Positions 8,576-15,922 of a stretch of DNA of 20,473 nt are shown here, one piece after another. A model generated the notes under the pieces. That model did not search any database, was not told the origin of the DNA, and worked only from the letters and a program-made list of their open reading frames with translations. A program made the translations under genes and the position numbers. Within the stretch, counting starts at the first letter, position 1; each line of letters begins with the position of its first letter. The DNA is from Baffinella frigidus (Eukaryota > Cryptophyceae > Cryptomonadales > Baffinellaceae), in NCBI GenBank assembly GCA_026770585.1, contig MU646313.1, forward strand, positions 1,384,460 to 1,404,932, given 5' to 3'.

Positions 8576-8621
8576 AATCTGGACTGAGCTCGAGAAAAAT
8601 GACTTGGGAAACCTCAAGCGG

Positions 8622-8760
8622 GTACCTCTGGGTCCTGGTACTTCTTTTAACTCCCAACATGGGCGGACATTGGAACTGGTCCTGCAGAAAAGCCATGCTT
8701 CCTTTCGGATCACATCAGGCCCCCCGGTGCAGAGGATCGCAGCAGAAACCGGCTAAAGGG
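8622..8760 (+). repeat. Dispersed family K2 copy
   Basis: CTCCCAACATGGGCGGACAT, GGAACTGGTCCTGCAGAAA, CTTCCTTTCGGATCACATCA and GCAGAGGATCGCAGCAGAA are shared with 9205-9368 (+) and with 10733-10860 and 11111-11186 (both inverted). K2 shares its CCTTTAGGTT...CTCCCAACAT beginning with family K. Confidence 0.75.
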
Positions 8761-8835
8761 TATCCTCACACGGGTGTGCGAAGGTATAAAAAAGGTTCCC
8801 ATACTCATACATACACCAGGATCAAGTCAGCCTGT

Positions 8836-8898
8836 ATGAGGCTCATGGTATCCCATCGTTAAGATCATAGGAGCTCCAACCACGGATACCGCAGATGT
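8836..8898 (-). repeat. GGTATCC hairpin unit, inverted copy
   Basis: The reverse complement matches 5940-5998: GGTATCCGTGGTTGGAG, then GATGGGATACCATGAGCCTC. See the hairpin at 5944-5986. Confidence 0.6.
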
Positions 8899-8924
8899 CA
8901 AACCAACCAAATGCAGTTTGAGCC

Positions 8925-9140
8925 TCGGTCGGACAGGTGACGAGCCTCGGTGGTTGACTAATAAGTTTCCTCTTAATCCTTTTGATAAATTCATTTCTGA
9001 CTCAGAGAAGCTATTTTTGGTTTCGCGTGTGTGTGGGCTTTGGCCTGCGCGCCCTCTCTCCTCCCAAGCGGGGTCACATCTGGGAGCATAGGTTGTTCCA
9101 GGGCTCTGTTCGTCACCTGTCCGACCGAGGCTCACATGCA
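8925..9140. repeat. Pieces shared with an insertion in the right inverted repeat
   Basis: CCTCGGTCGGACAGGTGACGA (near 8933), its inverse near 9111-9132, and CTCCTCCCAAGCGGGGTCAC (near 9058) all recur within 15572-15662. They flank a short AT-rich stretch (8965-9010). I see no gene. Confidence 0.55.
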
Positions 9141-9204
9141 GAGGTTTCCCTCAATGTACGGAAGGCAGCAAAGTTAGGGGAGAGAGACAGGAGTTTTCGA
9201 TCGT

Positions 9205-9368
9205 TTAGGTCCTTTAGGGTCTTTGATTTCCTAACATACGCGGACACCGGAACTGGTTCTGTAAAAAAGGCCATGCTTCCTTTCGGATCACATGAAGCCC
9301 CCCTACTCCAATTTGCTGCTGCAAACCCTTGGACCGTACAGAGGATCGCGGCAGAACCCGGCTAAAAG
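9205..9368 (+). repeat. Dispersed family K2 copy
   Basis: Starts TTTAGGTCCTTTAGGGTCTT, then CGGACACCGGAACTGGTTCT, CTTCCTTTCGGATCACATGA and CAGAGGATCGCGGCAGAACC. It carries about 25 bp in the middle (CTCCAATTTGCTGCTGCAAA) that is absent from the copy at 8622. Confidence 0.75.
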
Positions 9369-9505
9369 AAAGTAGCTTAAACCATAATCCTTCCACCCTC
9401 AACCCTTAATCCTAAACTTTGAATCCTGTGAAATGGCGATATCCCGAAGAAAATGGCACGGGTATCCTCATCGAGCATGTAAATGTACAACAATTTCGAA
9501 GCGTT
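9369..9505. other. Short degenerate telomere-like patch, no gene
   Basis: AAACCATAATCCTTCCACCC, CTCAACCCTTAATCCTAAAC is a weakly conserved CCCTAA-type patch at about 9379-9425. The rest is unremarkable. Confidence 0.45.
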
Positions 9506-9633
9506 CCTGAATAGATTTGATTTCAGATTTGGCTTGGCGTTTGAGCCATTTTGTACTTTTAGGGCTTTGAAATAGCTGGGTTTGTGCCATGACTCTTTTC
9601 GATGGACAGTTCCCGAAATCAAATCTATTCAGG
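9506..9633. mobile_element. Small foldback with 19-bp inverted ends
   Basis: CCTGAATAGATTTGATTTC (9506-9524) is exactly inverted at 9615-9633, giving a 128-bp element with no ORF. Confidence 0.65.
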
Positions 9634-9698
9634 TCCGGGATGAAATTGGTTGCCATGCTCACGCACCAGGACACGCTTTTGGATCGCGTTAAGCTCTC

Positions 9699-9845
9699 AA
9701 GTCCTTTAGGTTCTTTGGGTTTTAATTTCTCCCAACACGGCCCAACGACACGCCCTTCCGCAGAAAGGATCTGCAGAGAAAGCATTTTTGCTTTCGGATC
9801 GCATTGAGCTCTCCAGTGCAGAGGCTCGTAAAGAGGGGATAGTGC
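9699..9845 (+). repeat. Dispersed family K, plus-oriented copy
   Basis: AAGTCCTTTAGGTTCTTTGG, CCCAACGACACGCCCTTCCG, CAGAGAAAGCATTTTTGC, GTGCAGAGGCTCGTAAAGAG. It is the reverse complement of 14565-14745 and 4258-4442. Confidence 0.75.
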
Positions 9846-9899
9846 AAGAAACGGTGGAGGGGGGTTTCCCATCTTTTCCTTTCTTATCTCTCATCTTGC

Positions 9900-10561
9900 T
9901 CGCTCGGCATGCGAAATTGAGAGATGCGCGATGAGAGAGGGGAGAGGAACGATGGGGGGGGGTTCTTCCCCATCTTTCCTTTCGTATCTCGCATCTTGCT
10001 CGCTCGGCATGAGAGATTAAAGATAAGGGATGAGAGATGGGAGATGGGCAGTGCTCGAGCTCGTCGGTTGCTACACGGTGGGCGTCAGAGAACATTTGAC
10101 CGGCATTCTAGTCAGAATGTCGGTTGGTAAGATGTCTTTGTGCGAAGCGATTCTTAATTAGAACCGCGAAAATAAATGGACCGATCTGCGAAGACCACTG
10201 CCACACGAGGCTACAATTGGTCTCTTCTTAAAACACACTTTTAACAAGGGCGTTTCTGCATTGTGTAGTAGTTGTCACGTCCCCGGGGGTTTAAGCCCCG
10301 GGGACGTGACCAATTCTCGTACAAATACTGGACGCGACCTTAAAACCAACATTTAAGAAAAGGCTAATGACCGCCTTGTGTGGTGTGTGACGAGGCCCTC
10401 GTGATGAGCCAACCGGAATTTCGCCTTGATTTTAAGGCGAAAAGGAACTCGGCCGCTGCTAAATGGGTGTTGAGCGCCGGTTTCGTTCCAGGGTTCTTTC
10501 CGGTGACGTCACCCGGTTAGTGAAGTCATCTCTCGAACAGATGCTAGGGTACCTCGATCAT
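9900..10561 (+). repeat. Left copy of a ~0.66-kb inverted repeat pair
   Basis: This block matches the reverse complement of 15030-15802 through GAGATGCGCGATGAGAGAG, GACCGGCATTCTAGTCAGAA, TGTGCGAAGCGATTCTTAAT, the CCCCGGGG hairpin, TTCGCCTTGATTTTAAGGCG and GTGACGTCACCCGGTTAGTG, ending inside a GGTACC MITE (GGTACCTCGATCAT). Its first 150 bp contain a tandem repeat of CTTGCTCGCTCGGCATG units. It encloses, with its partner, the MYND gene. It includes 31-bp-minisatellite-like sequence (near 10150) and a GGTCACG-family foldback (about 10200-10400). Confidence 0.85.
10274..10310. repeat. GTCACGTCCCCGGGG hairpin
   Basis: GTCACGTCCCCGGGG faces CCCCGGGGACGTGAC across a 7-nt loop. It forms the centre of a foldback with outer arms CCACACGAGGCTACAATTGG (about 10200) and a GTGTGGTGTG-type end (about 10380). 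In the inverted partner the same hairpin is preceded by an extra 18-bp half copy (15283-15300). Confidence 0.75.
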
Positions 10562-10660
10562 AAGAAATTGCCTCCCCCTGGGACCCTACAGTAGGACCAT
10601 GTCTAGGGCCCTATGGTGGTCCTAGGGGGGGGCAATTTCTTATGAGCAAGGTACCCCTGT
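10545..10660. mobile_element. GGTACC MITE family, complete copy
   Basis: TAGGGTACCTCGATCATAAG and CTTATGAGCAAGGTACCCCT are inverted ends. The interior includes GGACCCTACAGTAGG and GGGCCCTATGGTGGTCC, which also pair. A TA precedes the left end and follows the right end. The boundary of the large inverted repeat falls 17 nt into this element. Confidence 0.8.
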
Positions 10661-10732
10661 ACGGGTGGAGTGTGCAGGGCACAGCATCGTGTGTTGGTGG
10701 TGATCTCTCTCTCTCAGTGGGGGAATGCATGG

Positions 10733-10860
10733 CGATGCCGCGATCCTTCTGCAACGGGGGGCCTGATGTGATCCGAAAGGAAGCACGGCCTTTCTGCAGG
10801 ATACGTTCCGGTGTCCGCCTATGTTGGGAGCTCGAAGAACCTAAAGGACCTAAAGGACCG
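10733..10860 (-). repeat. Dispersed family K2, inverted copy
   Basis: The reverse complement reads TTAGGTCCTTTAGGTTCTTC, CTCCCAACATAGGCGGACAC, TTCCTTTCGGATCACATCAG and GGATCGCGGCAT, as in the copy at 9205. Confidence 0.75.
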
Positions 10861-10922
10861 TGTTGGTACTAATGCAGGTCTCACAGAGCGCCCTAGGGGC
10901 CAGAGCGCCGTTTATTACATGC

Positions 10923-11041
10923 ACAGGGGTACCTCGCCCATAAAAAAGCACCCCCTCCCCACGGACCATCGTAGGGCCCTAGGTATCGGCCTCCTGTAGG
11001 TTCCTAGGGGGGGGCGGGTTCTCATGAGCGAGGTACCCCTG
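10923..11041. mobile_element. GGTACC MITE family, complete copy
   Basis: Inverted ends ACAGGGGTACCTCGCCCATAA and CTCATGAGCGAGGTACCCCTGT enclose a self-complementary GC-rich core (GTAGGGCCCTAGG / CCTGTAGGTTCCTAGG). Confidence 0.8.
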
Positions 11042-11110
11042 TACTCGACTGGCACACCGAGCCAGATTCCTACTGCCGCAATGACACCCGGAGCTCCCCT
11101 CCCAGAGTCG

Positions 11111-11186
11111 GAGATGGCCTTTCTGCAGAACCAGTTCCAGTGTCCGCCTATGTTGGGAGCTCGAAGAACCTAAAGGACCTAAAAGA
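11111..11186 (-). repeat. Dispersed family K2, short inverted copy
   Basis: The reverse complement reads TTTTAGGTCCTTTAGGTTCT, CTCCCAACATAGGCGGACAC and GGAACTGGTTCTGCAGAAAG. It ends 3 bp from the next GGTACC MITE. Confidence 0.7.
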
Positions 11187-11188
11187 GT

Positions 11189-11389
11189 ACAGGGGTACCT
11201 CGCTCATAAGAAAGCGCCTCCCCCTAGGACCCTACAGTAGGGCTAAGCCCAGGGCCCTTTGTTGGTCCTAGGGGGGTGGCGGTTTCTTATGAGCGAGGTA
11301 CCCCTGTAGGACCCTACAGTAGGGCTAAGCCTAGGGCCCTTTGTTGGTCCTAGGGGGGTGGCGGTTTCTTATGAGCGAGGTACCCCTGT
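11189..11389. mobile_element. GGTACC MITE with a tandem duplicate of its right part
   Basis: A full element (11189-11307) has ends ACAGGGGTACCTCGCTCAT and ATGAGCGAGGTACCCCTGT, flanked by TA on both sides. Its last ~82 bp, from AGGACCCTACAGTAGGGC on, are repeated at 11308-11389 with one base change. That suggests template slippage or aberrant repair. Confidence 0.85.
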
Positions 11390-11391
11390 AC

Positions 11392-11572
11392 CCGTCCTAC
11401 CCACACGACCGCGGAAAGCTCGTGTGCAGTGCAAGGCGAGACGCGAGAGCTGCAGCCCGAGGGTTGAGCATGCGTACTCTTGACACATAAACATCCTTTT
11501 GGAATCAATCGCCCCCACCACCCTCCCCTAGTAGGCTCTCTCCCCCGAGGCCACCCCTCTGCTCGTCTAAGC
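11392..11572. other. Unassigned sequence between two MITEs
   Basis: GC-rich sequence with no convincing ORF on either strand. It lies beyond the 3' end of the MYND gene. Confidence 0.4.
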
Positions 11573-11690
11573 GGGGTACCTCGCTCATAAGAAACCGCCC
11601 CCCCCTAGGACCCTACAGTAGCCCTATGCCCAGGGCCCTATGGTGGTCCTAGAGGGGGGGGGGCGTTTCTTGTGAGCGAGGTACCCCTGT
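11573..11690. mobile_element. GGTACC MITE just downstream of the MYND stop codon
   Basis: Ends GGGGTACCTCGCTCATAAG and TGTGAGCGAGGTACCCCTG. TAAGCGGGG occurs at both borders (11568-11576 and 11690-11698), partly overlapping the element end. It lies 44 bp beyond the stop codon of the minus-strand MYND gene, so it would probably be transcribed in the 3' UTR as a strong hairpin. Confidence 0.8.
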
Positions 11691-11734
11691 AAGCGGGGAG
11701 CCCCCAAGTTTGTGCCGCACACCGGTGACTCGAG

Positions 11735-12399
11735 TTATACAAAAAAGTCGGCTTGCCGTTTGGCTAGTTCGTGCTTCGCGGACGTGCGCTCCTCCTCTCC
11801 AGTCTTCGGATCGAGGCTCTTGAGAAGCAAGCTCACCTCACGCACGAGTTCGATGTACGAACTTCGCTGCAACGGCGCCTGGTTCAGGGTTTAGGGTTTA
11901 GGGTCCGGGGTTTAGGGTTTGGGGTTTGGGGGTTGGGGTTTAGAGTCTAGGGGTTGAGGGTTGAGGATTTAGGGTTTAGGGTTTAGGGTGTAGGGTTAAG
12001 GATTAGGGCTTAGGGTGTAGGGTGTAGGGTGTAGGGTGTAGGGTGTCGGGTGTAGGGTGTAGGGTGTAGGGTTCAGGGCTTAGGGTTTAGGGGGTCGCCT
12101 GGTTGTTGCGGGCAAGGTCGAGCAGAGCGTGCAGCTCCTTGAGAGCCTCTTGAGGCCTCCCGCGTGCCTGCACATCTTCAAATGTCAATTGTTTCAAAGT
12201 TGACAGCCTCCCGAGGCCTCCCGCGTGCCTGGACATCGGTAGCCCCCTTTTCAAATGTCAACTGTTTCAAAGTTGACAGCCTCCCGAGGCCTCCCGCGTG
12301 CCTGGACATCGGTGGCCCCCTTTTCAAATGTCAATTGTTTCAAAGTTGACCACCTCCTGAGGCCTCCCGCGTTCCTGCAGTGTTTGTAGAGTTAGGGGT

Positions 12400-12437
<38 letters not shown>

Positions 12438-12441
12438 AGGT

Positions 12442-12493
<52 letters not shown>

Positions 12494-12953
12494 AGGTTGA
12501 GGGTTGAGGGTTAAGGGTTGAGAGTTTAGGGTTTAGGGTTTAGGGTTTAGGGTTTAGGGTTGAGGGTTGAGGGAGCGCACGGTTCAGGAGCGTCTATCTG
12601 CAATCGGGCGTCGAAAAAATGGTGAAACCGGAAGAGCATGCTATTGCCCTTGGTGGAATGCACGGCCCAAGTGTAAAACCTCAACCTCAGGTCCACGCCA
12701 ACGTGTGAAAACCCACACAGGAGGAAGCACCGCACCTCGAGGAGTTGCGCGGTGACGTGGAGGCAGCTCAGCTCTTCGAGACACAGCCTCCCGAGCCTCT
12801 TTGTCTCCTTCAGGGAGGATTCTCGGAAGCGCGGGATGAGGGCTTCGAGCTCGTCCCACCCACCTGGGGTTTGGGGGCTGGGGTTTGGGGTTTGGGGTTT
12901 GGGGTTTGGGGTTTGGGGTTTGGGGTTTAGAGTGAGGGGTTGGGGTTGAGGAT

Positions 12954-12992
<39 letters not shown>

Positions 12993-13814
12993 GGCTGAGG
13001 GTTGAGGGTTGAGGGTTGGGGGTGTAGGGTTCAGGGTTTAGGGTTTAGAGTGCAGGGTTTAGTGGTGAGGGGTGATGGGTTAGGGGCGAGGGCTCCCCTA
13101 CACCCTGAACCCGCACGCACCCGTCGCGACCAACGTGTTGGTGAGCTGGGAGAGGACCACGACGGTGTCATTGTTGTCCTCTTTCTCCGAGAGCCCCGAC
13201 GCAGCGAGCGCGTTGCGATACAGGTCCAGCCCCTCCTCGATGCGCCCCGCCTTGATGCAGATGGAGCCGAGCCCCATGCACGAGCGCCCCTCGACGTGGA
13301 AGAAGCCGTGTTGCTCGCCTATCTTCCTCGCCCGCTGGTAATAGATCGCGGCTTGGTCGCGCTGGCGCATGCCCATGAAGGACTCCCCGATCCCGTGGAT
13401 CGCTTCCCCCTGATCGCGGAACATCTCCAGCTTGCCGAGGAGCTCGACGCGCAGCGTGTCCAGCTTGATGGCGACGAGGCAGTGTTCTCCGTCGCCCGTC
13501 TCGGCGTACATCATCTTCCGCGCGCTTGAGAACGAATCGAGGAAGGCCTCGACTTGAACGTCCGATTTGGTGGCGATGAGCTCATCAATGCGGTTCTCCC
13601 ACTTGAGCACCCCGCGCCAGTCAGCAGACTCCATCGCCACACAAATTAGCTCCATGACCTCCTGCAGAGCAAGACAAATTGTCTTGTGCCCCGCTTTCCA
13701 CGCCGCCTTCTGGCATTCCGCCCCGCAGTAAGAGGCTTGCTTGCACCGCCCACATTTTTTGAACGAAACCTCCCGTTTCCCGCAATGCGAGCAGCTGGCC
13801 GCGCTCGCCGCCAT
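11735..13814 (-). CDS. MYND zinc-finger protein with TPR-like repeats, four-exon gene
   Basis: I infer exons 13814-13121, 12863-12736, 12167-12099 and 11878-11735 (stop TAA at 11735-11737), together about 344 residues. All junctions keep frame: phases 1, 0 and 0. The ATG at 13814 is the first Met after an in-frame TGA. Residues 8-47 form a complete MYND finger, C8-X2-C11, C21-X2-C24, C30-X3-C34, H43-X3-C47, which in this family binds two zinc ions and contacts protein partners. After it come helical pairs resembling TPRs, for example QRDQAAIYYQRARKIGEQHG and GRIEEGLDLYRNALAASGL in exon 1 and ARGRPQEALKELHALLDLAR in exon 3. Exon 2 reads GWDELEALIPRFRES and on; exon 4 ends AKRQADFFV. There is no SET domain, so this is not an SMYD methyltransferase, and no signal peptide. 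MYND plus TPR points to a cytosolic or nuclear adaptor, but the true role is unknown. Introns 1 and 3, and part of intron 2, are telomere-like arrays. Without splicing, the first exon would end at a TAG formed by the array. Confidence 0.82.
11879..12098 (-). repeat. MYND intron 3: telomere-like array with GC-AG borders
   Basis: On the gene strand the intron starts GCGACCCCCTAAACCC and ends CCCTGAACCAG. Nearly all of it (11882-12092) is CCCTAAA, CCCTACA and CCCCAAA heptamers. The 9-bp AACCAGGCG occurs at both borders, so exon-intron-exon looks like a target duplication around an inserted array. The join NNQ|APL keeps frame. No GT donor is available at the correct place, which is why I propose a GC donor. 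Confidence 0.7.
12146..12385 (-). repeat. Tandem repeat of the 3' splice site and start of MYND exon 3
   Basis: The acceptor plus exon start (GTGCAG|GCACGCGGGAGGCC) used at 12167 recurs upstream with near-identical sequence, with exon-like starts at 12228, 12301 and 12374 (spacings 61, 73 and 73 bp). Each extra unit carries CCAG|GCACGCGGGAGGCCTC (the last has TGCAG|GAACG), then GTCAACTTTGAAACAATTG and a T-rich link. Read in the exon frame, an extra unit soon meets TGA. The 73-bp period is not a multiple of three, so it is not a protein repeat. Confidence 0.8.
12388..12575. repeat. TTGAGGG array within MYND intron 2
   Basis: About 20 nearly uniform GGGTTGA heptamers (12388-12515), then several GGGTTTA (12520-12566), then GGGTTGA again. 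On the gene strand it reads CCCTCAA / CCCTAAA, directly upstream of the outermost acceptor copy (CAAACACTGCAG|G). Intron 2 spans 12735-12168 on this model, with donor GAG|GTGCGG. Confidence 0.9.
12864..13120 (-). repeat. MYND intron 1: telomere-like array
   Basis: On the gene strand the donor is ACGG|GTGCGTGCGGG and the acceptor CCAAACCCCAG|G, giving a 257-bp intron. It contains blocks of CCCCAAA (12868-12928), CCCTCAA (about 12945-13017) and mixed CCCTAAA/CCCTACA. GGTGCGTG at the donor and GGTGGGTG at the acceptor form an imperfect direct repeat. The join ATG|GW keeps frame. Confidence 0.8.
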
Positions 13815-14267
13815 CCGGCCTCTCTGCGCATTTCCAAGCCAACATCAGTCTTTCAAGGTGGCGACTGAGGGCACAGCACTGTACGCAGCCGAGAATGCCA
13901 CATGGGATCCCGCAAGGGGCTGGGAGAGAGCGGGGTGTGGTGCGCTGGAATCCTGCGGCTGTGGTGCTGGGCGCGCCGCTCATCTATCCGATTGAATCCA
14001 AGGGGAGTCTGCGTGTGTGTGCTGTGCCCGGAACAGTGCTGGGAGGCCGGCAACCCTGCGATCCCTCTCGTGGCGTGCTCCGCGGCAAGCGTGCAGAGGA
14101 AATTGAGTCGCACCTGCTAGCACGAAGGACTGAAGGCGCACAGCAGCTGCTCCGAAGTCGTGCGCCCAACTGAACCAGCGTCTGGCGCTGATTCAACAGT
14201 AACTGGGGTCCCCTCGGACGGAGGGAAGGCCGAGGAAGCCGATCCACCGACTCCTGACCGAAAACAG
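13815..14267. other. Upstream region of the MYND gene; weak plus-strand ORF
   Basis: GC-rich sequence with no TATA box that I can defend. A plus-strand frame at 13895-14173 (92 codons) starts within 85 bp of the divergent MYND start codon. It contains a Lys/Arg/Glu-rich stretch (GKRAEEIESHLLARR) but no family motif. It could be a coding exon of a divergent gene or chance. Confidence 0.3.
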
Positions 14268-14495
14268 CGGAGTTCCCCGGAAACTACCCTCCCTGGAGGC
14301 AGGGTGGGGTATTTTGAGCATTCTTAAGTCAACTCCCTTTGAAAAGGACTGAGCCCTCAGTCCCCCGTGATGAATGGATCTGGTACAAAACGGTCTTATA
14401 AGTATTTTAGTGGTACAAATCCTGTCAACTTTTGCGATAAAGGGTTATTCGGGATTGGCCGCAAGTCCCCTCCAGGGTGGTTCCGGGGAACTCCG
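14268..14495. mobile_element. Foldback element, CGGAGTTCCCCGGAA ends
   Basis: CGGAGTTCCCCGGAA (14268-14282) is exactly inverted at 14481-14495. Complementarity continues with CCTCCCTGGA / TCCAGGG. The interior holds a smaller palindrome, GGACTGAGCCCTCAGTCC (about 14347). It is 228 bp with no ORF. Confidence 0.75.
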
Positions 14496-14564
14496 AAATG
14501 GACCTACCGTGAAGGAGCCTCAGAACCGGCTGACTTGGGTTCGGTGCGTGTAAGTGAGCATGGG

Positions 14565-14745
14565 AGCGGTATCGCATACCTTCACCCACCCCAAGAGAGC
14601 CACCCTGTATCCCCTCTTCACGAGCCTCTGCACTGGAGCGCTAAACGCGACCCGAAAGCAAAAATGCTTTCTCTGCAGTCCTTTCTACGGAAGGGCGTGT
14701 CGTTGGCATATGTTGGGAGAAATTAAAACCTAAAGGACCTAAAGC
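14565..14745 (-). repeat. Dispersed family K, inverted copy
   Basis: Near-identical to 4258-4442: GCATACCTTCACCCACCCC, GAGCCTCTGCACTGGAG, AAAATGCTTTCTCTGCAGTC and CTACGGAAGGGCGTGTCG. It abuts the foldback at 14760. Confidence 0.8.
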
Positions 14746-14759
14746 ACAATTTGTTACGC

Positions 14760-15012
14760 TTGTTTTGAGGGTGGGGTAGCAGGCTTTTTGTGTGGTAACA
14801 TGATGTTCCCCCACTCCTCCGTAAAATCTGAGACCACATTAGTACAACAGAATTGAAAGTTGGTCACAAATGTGGTTTGTGGCTCTTCATCGTTTTTACT
14901 TCACCCAGGCGGGCCCTTCCGGAGAGAAAAAAATCGTTTCCCTCCACTTTTGCCAACTAATTTAAGGGGGTTATCGACAACTTTTGGTCTGCTACTCCAC
15001 CCTCCTTGTTTT
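14760..15012. mobile_element. Foldback element with GAGGGTGGGGTAGCAGGC arm
   Basis: TTGTTTTGAGGGTGGGGTAG (from 14760) faces CTACTCCACCCTCCTTGTTT (ending 15012), with a few mismatches. An inner pair, GACCACATT / ...GGTCACAAATGTGG, lies near 14832-14880. The element is about 250 bp. It directly adjoins the inner border of the right inverted repeat. Confidence 0.6.
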
Positions 15013-15029
15013 GGTAAAATAGCAGAGGG

Positions 15030-15802
15030 ATGAGCGAGGTACCCTAGCATCTGTTCGAGAGATGACTTCACTAACCGGGTGACGTCACCGGAAAGAACCC
15101 TGGAACGAAACCGGCGCTCAACACCCATTTAGCAGCGGCCGAGTTCCTTTTCGCCTTAAAATCAAGGCGAAATTCCGGTTGGCTCAACACGAGGGCATCG
15201 CCACACACCACACAAGGCGGTCATTGGCCTTTTCTTAAATGTTGGTTTTAAGGTCGCGTCCAGTATTTGTACGAGAATTGGTCACGTCCCCGGGGCTTAA
15301 CACGTCCCCGGGGGTTTAAGCCCCGGGGACGTGACAACTACTACACAATGCAGAATCGCCCTTGTTAAAAGTGTGTTTTAAGAAGAGACCAATTGTAGCC
15401 TCGTGTGGCAGCGGCCTTCGCAGATCGGTCCATTTATTTTCGCGGTTCTAATTGAGAATCGCTTCGCACAAAGACATCTTACCAACCGACATTATGACCA
15501 GAATGCCGGTCAAATGTCCTCCGACGCCCACCGTGTGACACGCGACGAGCTCGAGCACCGCCCCCCATCTCGCACCTCGTGTGACCCCGCTTGGGAGGAG
15601 AGAGGCCGCGCCGGCCAAGTCAACCATTGAGGCTCATCACCTGTCCGACCGAGGCTCACATCTCGCATCTCTCATCTCCCATCTTTAATTTCTCATGCCG
15701 AGCGAGCAAGATGCGAGCTAACAAAGAAAAGATGGGGAAGAACCCCCCTCCATCGTTCCTCTCCCATGTCTCATCGCGCATCTCTCAATTTCGCATGCCG
15801 AG
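15030..15802 (-). repeat. Right copy of the ~0.66-kb inverted repeat pair
   Basis: Reverse complement of 9900-10561, beginning inside a GGTACC MITE of which only GAGCGAGGTACCC remains. Differences include an 18-bp partial duplication before the CCCCGGGG hairpin (15283-15300) and an insertion of about 90 bp at 15572-15660. Its outer end carries CATCTC/GTCTCTC repeats and a C-run (about 15808-15821). Confidence 0.85.
15572..15662. mobile_element. Insertion within the right inverted repeat
   Basis: This is absent from the left copy. It is made of GTGACCCCGCTTGGGAGGAG, AGTCAACCATTGAGGCTCAT and CACCTGTCCGACCGAGGCTC, all of which also occur around 8930-9135. It appears to have entered after the two large copies separated, or to have been lost from the left copy. 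Confidence 0.6.
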
Positions 15803-15922
15803 CCCGAGCCCCCCCCCCCCATCTATCATCTCCCATCTCTCGTCTCTCGTCTCTCGTCTCTCATCGCTAATTTCTCATGCCGAGCGAGCGAGCGAGGCGG
15901 CGCACACCCGACGTCAGATCGT

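Noticed and set aside
12181-12374. Regular 73-bp repeats considered as a CRISPR array
   Set aside because: The units have no distinct repeat/spacer alternation, the setting is eukaryotic, and they are copies of a splice acceptor plus exon start.
12547-12735. Minus-strand frame continuing MYND exon 2 (RCFLLCGFSHVG and on)
   Set aside because: It is open, but a donor at 12736/12735 (GAG|GTGCGG) joined to 12167 gives a coherent TPR-like helix pair, so I treat this part as intron 2.
13002-13529. 175-codon plus-strand ORF
   Set aside because: It is the antisense shadow of MYND exon 1, whose minus-strand frame has a full zinc-binding motif.
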